A DNA stretch of 64,000 nucleotides from NCBI RefSeq assembly GCF_026626635.1, contig NZ_JAPNKA010000001.1:10214501-10278500 (forward strand). Reading direction: 5' to 3'. Source of the stretch: Archangium lansingense. Lineage in GTDB: Bacteria; Myxococcota; Myxococcia; Myxococcales; Myxococcaceae. The position numbers and the translations under genes are program-made. This document shows, piece by piece, positions 63,173 through 64,000 of this stretch. Under the pieces are notes generated by a model. It made no database searches. It was given only the letters and a program-made list of their open reading frames with translations, and was not told the DNA's origin. How positions within the stretch are numbered: position 1 is the stretch's first letter; each line of letters opens with the position of its first letter.

Positions 63173-64000
63173 ATGCTCGACGAAATCGGCGGACAAGCCT
63201 GGAGTGCGCAGCCCGGACCACGCTTCGAGCCAGGTACGGAGGTGGCAGGCTTCACCATCGAGGGAACAATTGCCTCCGGCAGCTTCGGCACTGTGTACCG
63301 GGCGAGACGGAGTGGCCGCCTCTACGCCATCAAGCTGGTCCGCATCGACCCGCGAGCAGACCGGGAGGCGGCTGCATTGCGTCTGGTGCGGCACCCCAAC
63401 GTGGTGACCTACCACGGGTATGGCTTCTGGCCCGAGGACGAGCCGCGCTTCCTCGTCCTGGCCCTGGAGCTCGTCGAGGGTCGCACGCTCGACGTCTGGG
63501 CGGCAGAGGAGAATCCCTCCGCGCTCGAGCTGGTGATGCGGATGCTGTTGCCCTTCGCGCTCACCCTCGCGGACGTGCATGCCTCGGGCGTGGTCCACCG
63601 GGACATCAAGGAAGCCAACATCGTCATGCGCGAGGCGGACGGGCAACCGGTGCTGGTGGACTTCGGTGCGGCGGGCCTCAAGGAGGGGGCCCTACGCCTC
63701 ACCATGCGCCTGCCACCGGGCACCGCGGAGTACCGCAGCCCCGAGGCGTTGCGCTTCGCCCGGGAGTGGGAGGGCGAGCCCTACCCCTTCGCGCCGGGAG
63801 ATGACCTGTGGGCATTGGGCGTCGTCACCTACATCCTGCTGACGCGCACACTCCCCTTCGGAGACCGGAACGGCCCGGACCTGAATCGGGCCATCCTCGA
63901 GAGGACGCCGCCCGCCCCGAGTGTGCTCAACCCGCGCGTGCCGCTGGCCCTGAGCGACTTGTGCATGGGGATGCTGGAAAAGGAGCCCGAGGCCCGGTAC
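63173..64000 (+). CDS. Ser/Thr protein kinase (C-terminus beyond window)
   Basis: The frame runs from ATG 63173 (GGAGG 8 nt upstream) to the right edge, 276 residues without a stop. It has the full Hanks core: ASGSFGTVYRA, YAIKLV (K54), VHRDIKEANIV (HRD at 142-144), DFGAAG (163-165), GTAEYRSPEAL and the later GDDLWALGVVTY. The kinase domain reaches about residue 270. Any linker, transmembrane or sensor region lies outside. It is divergent from histidine kinase B. Confidence 0.93.
   Translation, partial: MLDEIGGQAWSAQPGPRFEPGTEVAGFTIEGTIASGSFGTVYRARRSGRLYAIKLVRIDPRADREAAALRLVRHPNVVTYHGYGFWPEDEPRFLVLALELVEGRTLDVWAAEENPSALELVMRMLLPFALTLADVHASGVVHRDIKEANIVMREADGQPVLVDFGAAGLKEGALRLTMRLPPGTAEYRSPEALRFAREWEGEPYPFAPGDDLWALGVVTYILLTRTLPFGDRNGPDLNRAILERTPPAPSVLNPRVPLALSDLCMGMLEKEPEARY

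Overview
This 64 kb window has very high GC, GTG/TTG starts among its ATG starts, many Ser/Thr protein kinases, PATAN (DUF4388) proteins, PEGA domains, lipoproteins and an IF-2 with a long Pro/Ala/Gly-rich N-terminus. Together these point to a myxobacterium (Myxococcota), most likely a Cystobacterineae member such as the Archangium/Cystobacter group. That placement is inferred from gene style, not from a marker phylogeny. No tRNA, rRNA, insertion sequence, integrase or CRISPR array was seen.

1-11.8 kb (minus strand): a truncated membrane protein, then the classical translation/RNA superoperon in the order rimP-nusA-ylxR-infB-DUF503(ylxP)-rbfA-truB-rpsO-pnp. A terminator-like hairpin lies in the leader before rimP and strong hairpins lie between rpsO and pnp. 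11.8-18 kb (plus): a Nit-type amidase, a FecR lipoprotein / LysM protein / HD-GYP phosphodiesterase operon, a DUF971 protein and a Ser/Thr kinase with a PEGA ectodomain. 18-24.5 kb (mostly minus): panB-panC-smpB-sspB, a deoxynucleoside kinase, two small unknowns, rsmA and tsaD.

24.5-32.3 kb (minus): two adjacent PATAN-domain genes. The first transcribed encodes a 1607-residue protein with an N-terminal PATAN domain, about 700 residues of near-perfect ARLAEE hexapeptides, a Pro/Ala linker, a J domain with HPD and C-terminal TPRs. The second encodes a receiver-PATAN-transmembrane-TPR protein. They look like parts of one uncharacterised signalling or scaffolding module and are the most unusual locus here.

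32.4-40 kb: trmL and a divergent DUF192 gene, a PP2C phosphatase, a translationally coupled pair of lipoprotein PD-(D/E)xK nuclease-like toxin and DUF3396-type immunity protein (reminiscent of the SitA/SitI outer-membrane-exchange toxins of myxobacteria), a sugar-1-phosphate nucleotidyltransferase plus sugar kinase resembling MurU/AmgK, and cystathionine beta-synthase. 40-45.4 kb: a kinase and a separate PEGA protein, a TonB-dependent receptor and MntP. Two ~84-bp copies of an intergenic double-hairpin repeat follow cbs and the receptor gene.

45.5-64 kb: a lipoprotein/OmpR-type regulator/histidine kinase operon, an M3 peptidase lipoprotein, a TPR protein, an acidic Ala/Gly/Ser-rich unknown, a DUF4403-like lipoprotein, two small lipoproteins, two paralogous 750-residue membrane histidine kinases facing each other across a putative outer-membrane barrel gene, and the start of another Ser/Thr kinase cut by the right edge.
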